Source: Fluviicola sp.
Lineage (GTDB): Bacteria; Bacteroidota; Bacteroidia; Flavobacteriales_D; Crocinitomicaceae
Reading direction: 5' to 3'
Length of the DNA: 64,000 nucleotides
Assembly: GCA_002734085.1 (NCBI GenBank)
Contig: NVXV01000001.1
Span: forward strand, 315,860 to 379,859
The notes beneath the pieces were generated by a model that saw only the letters and a list, made by a program, of their open reading frames with translations, was not told where the DNA came from and did no database searches. Position 1 is the first letter of the stretch. Each line of letters starts with the position of its first letter. The translations under genes were made by a program, and so were the position numbers. Shown piece after piece: positions 61,859-64,000 of the stretch.

Positions 61859-61910
61859 ATATTTAATCACTTTTCCTGGATAAAATAAAATATTACATTA
61901 CTTTTATGCT

Positions 61911-62189
61911 ATGGCAAAACATGTAATACGATTAAAAGAGATAATGCAGGAGAAGAATATCCCTCGTGATACCTTGGCAGAAGCGATGGGTGTTGCACCA
62001 GCAACGATAAGTAATATAAGTACTGGCAAGGTTTACCCTTCAGTTAAGTTTTTGATTGAAGTTTCAGAATATCTGGATGTTGATATAAGAGAGATGTTTG
62101 TATCAACAAAGGGTGGAGTATTAACATCCGTAGATAAACAAAAATTGAAGGATGTTTTAAACGAGGGAATTAACTTATTGAATAGTTGA
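61911..62189 (+). CDS. XRE family helix-turn-helix transcriptional regulator
   Basis: RLKEIMQEKNIPRDTLAEAMGVAPATISNISTGKVYPSVKFLIEVSEYLDVDIREMF. Confidence 0.92.
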   Translation: MAKHVIRLKEIMQEKNIPRDTLAEAMGVAPATISNISTGKVYPSVKFLIEVSEYLDVDIREMFVSTKGGVLTSVDKQKLKDVLNEGINLLNS

Positions 62190-62252
62190 AATTATGAACC
62201 ATCTCTTGCAGTCATAAATCCGCATGTTACTAGAATGCGGAATGAGTTTGGG

Positions 62253-62287
62253 ATAATCTAACTCCAATACTGGTCAGATTATTTTTT
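62253..62287 (+). terminator. Intrinsic terminator downstream of the XRE gene
   Basis: ATAATCT-N16-AGATTAT followed by Ts. Confidence 0.65.
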
Positions 62288-62304
62288 GAAATGAGGGGTG
62301 ACTA

Positions 62305-62442
62305 TTGGACATAGATAGTGAATCTATTGGGGAAGACAAAACACTATTGAAAATTGAAGATTTTACAGGTAGAGAAGTAAATTTCAACCCCAACACTCCT
62401 TTGATTTATATCTACTCTGATAGTACGGTAGAAAAAAAGTAA
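62305..62442 (+). pseudogene. Relic of a T9SS type A C-terminal sorting domain
   Basis: Translation LDIDSESIGEDKTLLKIEDFTGREVNFNPNTPLIYIYSDSTVEKK* resembles the last ~45 residues of T9SS CTDs. In-frame TGA directly upstream, no signal peptide. Confidence 0.5.
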
Positions 62443-62521
62443 TTATGAAACAAAATTACCTGATTATTTCAATATAATTTATAACTTAGTTGTGATTTAG
62501 GTGGTTAGGTTAGGTTGATTA

Positions 62522-62567
62522 ATAAGAGGGAAAAGAACGCTCGTTCATTCCCTCTTATGTTTTTTTG
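62522..62567 (+). terminator. Strong intrinsic terminator
   Basis: ATAAGAGGGAA / TTCCCTCTTAT (11 bp) enclosing GAACG-CT-CGTTC, then GTTTTTTTG. Confidence 0.8.
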
Positions 62568-62776
62568 CAACTTTGTATTAAACTACCATCTCCATAATTC
62601 ACTGACGTCAAAATGAAAAGAGCAATTTGTATTTGAACTCTTATTTACAAAAAGAGTATATTTAAAAAAAATATAAGGTATCACTACTTTGCTTCTCTCT
62701 ATTCAAAAACCGAGGGGGATTTAAGGCATGTGGTTGATATATAGTATTTGGCAGTAATTTAAATAAAAAACACATC

Positions 62777-63442
62777 ATGAAACAAATGAAACCTCTAATC
62801 TTTGCAGTAATTATTATTACGTTTTATTCCTGCACCTCTAATTCTGAGAAAACATTGAAAAATGATTCAGTTGAAAGAAACATTGCTATTACACAATTTC
62901 AAGATTCTATTCAAAAAGTAAACGACTCCGTTCGAAAAGTAGAAGAATTTGCAATTGCACAACTAAAAAAGGATTCCATTGAAGATTCACAAATCAAAAG
63001 ATATTCAGTTGAAAAAATATCTGGTAAGCATAAATACGGTGGGGCTACCAAAATTCAGTATAAATCTTTATTTCAATTACTTTCTGAGATTGAAAAGAAA
63101 GCAAAAAAGGAAATGTGGACGTATGAGGAAAAGAAGTCCAAGATTGACGCTTATAAAAGTTTTTACAAAGGAGGGGAAATTAGACTTGATATTGAAAGAA
63201 CAACCTTAGGAGCGGCAAACACTAAATATTTTTCAATTATCATTAAAGACCTTGATGAAAATGAATTATATAGAAAAGACCTTGATTCAAATATACCTGA
63301 AACTCCAAAATCTAATGATTATTGGTGGAATATTAGCATTGAAGGTATTGATAAGAGAATAAGAGCTCCTTTTTATGTTTACGTTGTTGATAAACTTGAG
63401 GATGCCCCATTTAAGTTCGAAGTTACACCTGTAAAAAACTAA
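62777..63442 (+). CDS. Hypothetical lipoprotein
   Basis: Signal with lipobox AVIIITFYSCTSN; 221 aa, Lys/Asp-rich. Confidence 0.7.
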   Translation: MKQMKPLIFAVIIITFYSCTSNSEKTLKNDSVERNIAITQFQDSIQKVNDSVRKVEEFAIAQLKKDSIEDSQIKRYSVEKISGKHKYGGATKIQYKSLFQLLSEIEKKAKKEMWTYEEKKSKIDAYKSFYKGGEIRLDIERTTLGAANTKYFSIIIKDLDENELYRKDLDSNIPETPKSNDYWWNISIEGIDKRIRAPFYVYVVDKLEDAPFKFEVTPVKN

Positions 63443-63551
63443 GATATACTGGTAGTAGAAAATAAACGCAAGCCACTATAATACATATACGGTAGCCGTA
63501 TGTACCTATTCTATGTATTAGGGGTGCTTTTAAAGCGACACTGATTATATT

Positions 63552-64000
63552 ATGACAGAAAATGAACTTTCATATTTTTTCCCATACAAAGTTGACAAAA
63601 AATTTAACTTTCGCCATTTTGCAAGAAATCAAAACGATTTCATACGACAATTTATTCCTAATTATGACGGTACAAATGTTCACGATTTTATAGAAAATAA
63701 ATCTTCGTTGAATGAACAACAAAAATATGATTTACTTTATCTGTACGAAGATTTTAGAAATTGGGTTTGGTGGTATCAAAATGGAAAAAATATATTTTCA
63801 TTTTCAAAAGATTTGCTAACAATACTTGAAAAAACGGACGTCAGTGAAATTACACCTGACTTTTTTCATTTACCATACGACATTTTTTATGTTTCTCTAA
63901 AACCTTTAAACTTAAAAATATCAAAATACAGTGATGAGGTTATAGAAGGTGTTTATATAGACCATAACTATTGGAATCCATCTGGAGAACATCCAGAAGG
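63552..64000 (+). CDS. Hypothetical protein, 3'-truncated by window edge
   Basis: Open from ATG 63552 to the window end (MTENELSYFFPYKVDKKFNFRHFARNQNDF...); absent from the supplied ORF track, probably because it has no stop in the window. Confidence 0.6.
   Translation, partial: MTENELSYFFPYKVDKKFNFRHFARNQNDFIRQFIPNYDGTNVHDFIENKSSLNEQQKYDLLYLYEDFRNWVWWYQNGKNIFSFSKDLLTILEKTDVSEITPDFFHLPYDIFYVSLKPLNLKISKYSDEVIEGVYIDHNYWNPSGEHPE

Overview
This 64 kb window is from an AT-rich Bacteroidota chromosome, probably Flavobacteriales (inferred from T9SS/gliding-type C-terminal domains, HmuY/TonB loci and TTG-N19/20-TAnnTTTG promoters). From left to right it holds: a truncated lipB; a serine hydrolase; hemA-hemC-hemD (minus strand); an enoyl-CoA hydratase; a MATE transporter; an orphan HisKA_2-type histidine kinase; a PLP-dependent cystathionine synthase/lyase; a TrkA-type K+ protein; pxpABC (5-oxoprolinase); a diheme cytochrome followed by an ASPIC/FG-GAP T9SS protein; monomeric isocitrate dehydrogenase; a five-gene HmuY/TonB-receptor operon (minus strand); a SulP transporter; polA; a giant gliding-type repeat protein; ppx; a NatAB-type ABC exporter; a PKD-rich T9SS protein; a surface-polysaccharide locus (43.8-54.9 kb) with a HisH/HisF/WbpG-type amidotransferase module; rseP; two tandem secreted paralogues; and an accessory region from about 59.5 kb to the right edge. 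The most interesting non-coding signals are: (1) two copies of AATACC(A/C)-N6-TGGTATT abutting a consensus promoter of the HmuY/TonB operon; (2) a tRNA 3'-end fragment plus terminator at 59.5 kb that looks like an island attachment site; (3) a nested 157-bp inverted-repeat/hairpin element between the SulP gene and polA; and (4) relic and cassette-like pieces in the accessory region. No rRNA, complete tRNA or CRISPR array was seen. All family names come from reading the sequence; no database search was run.
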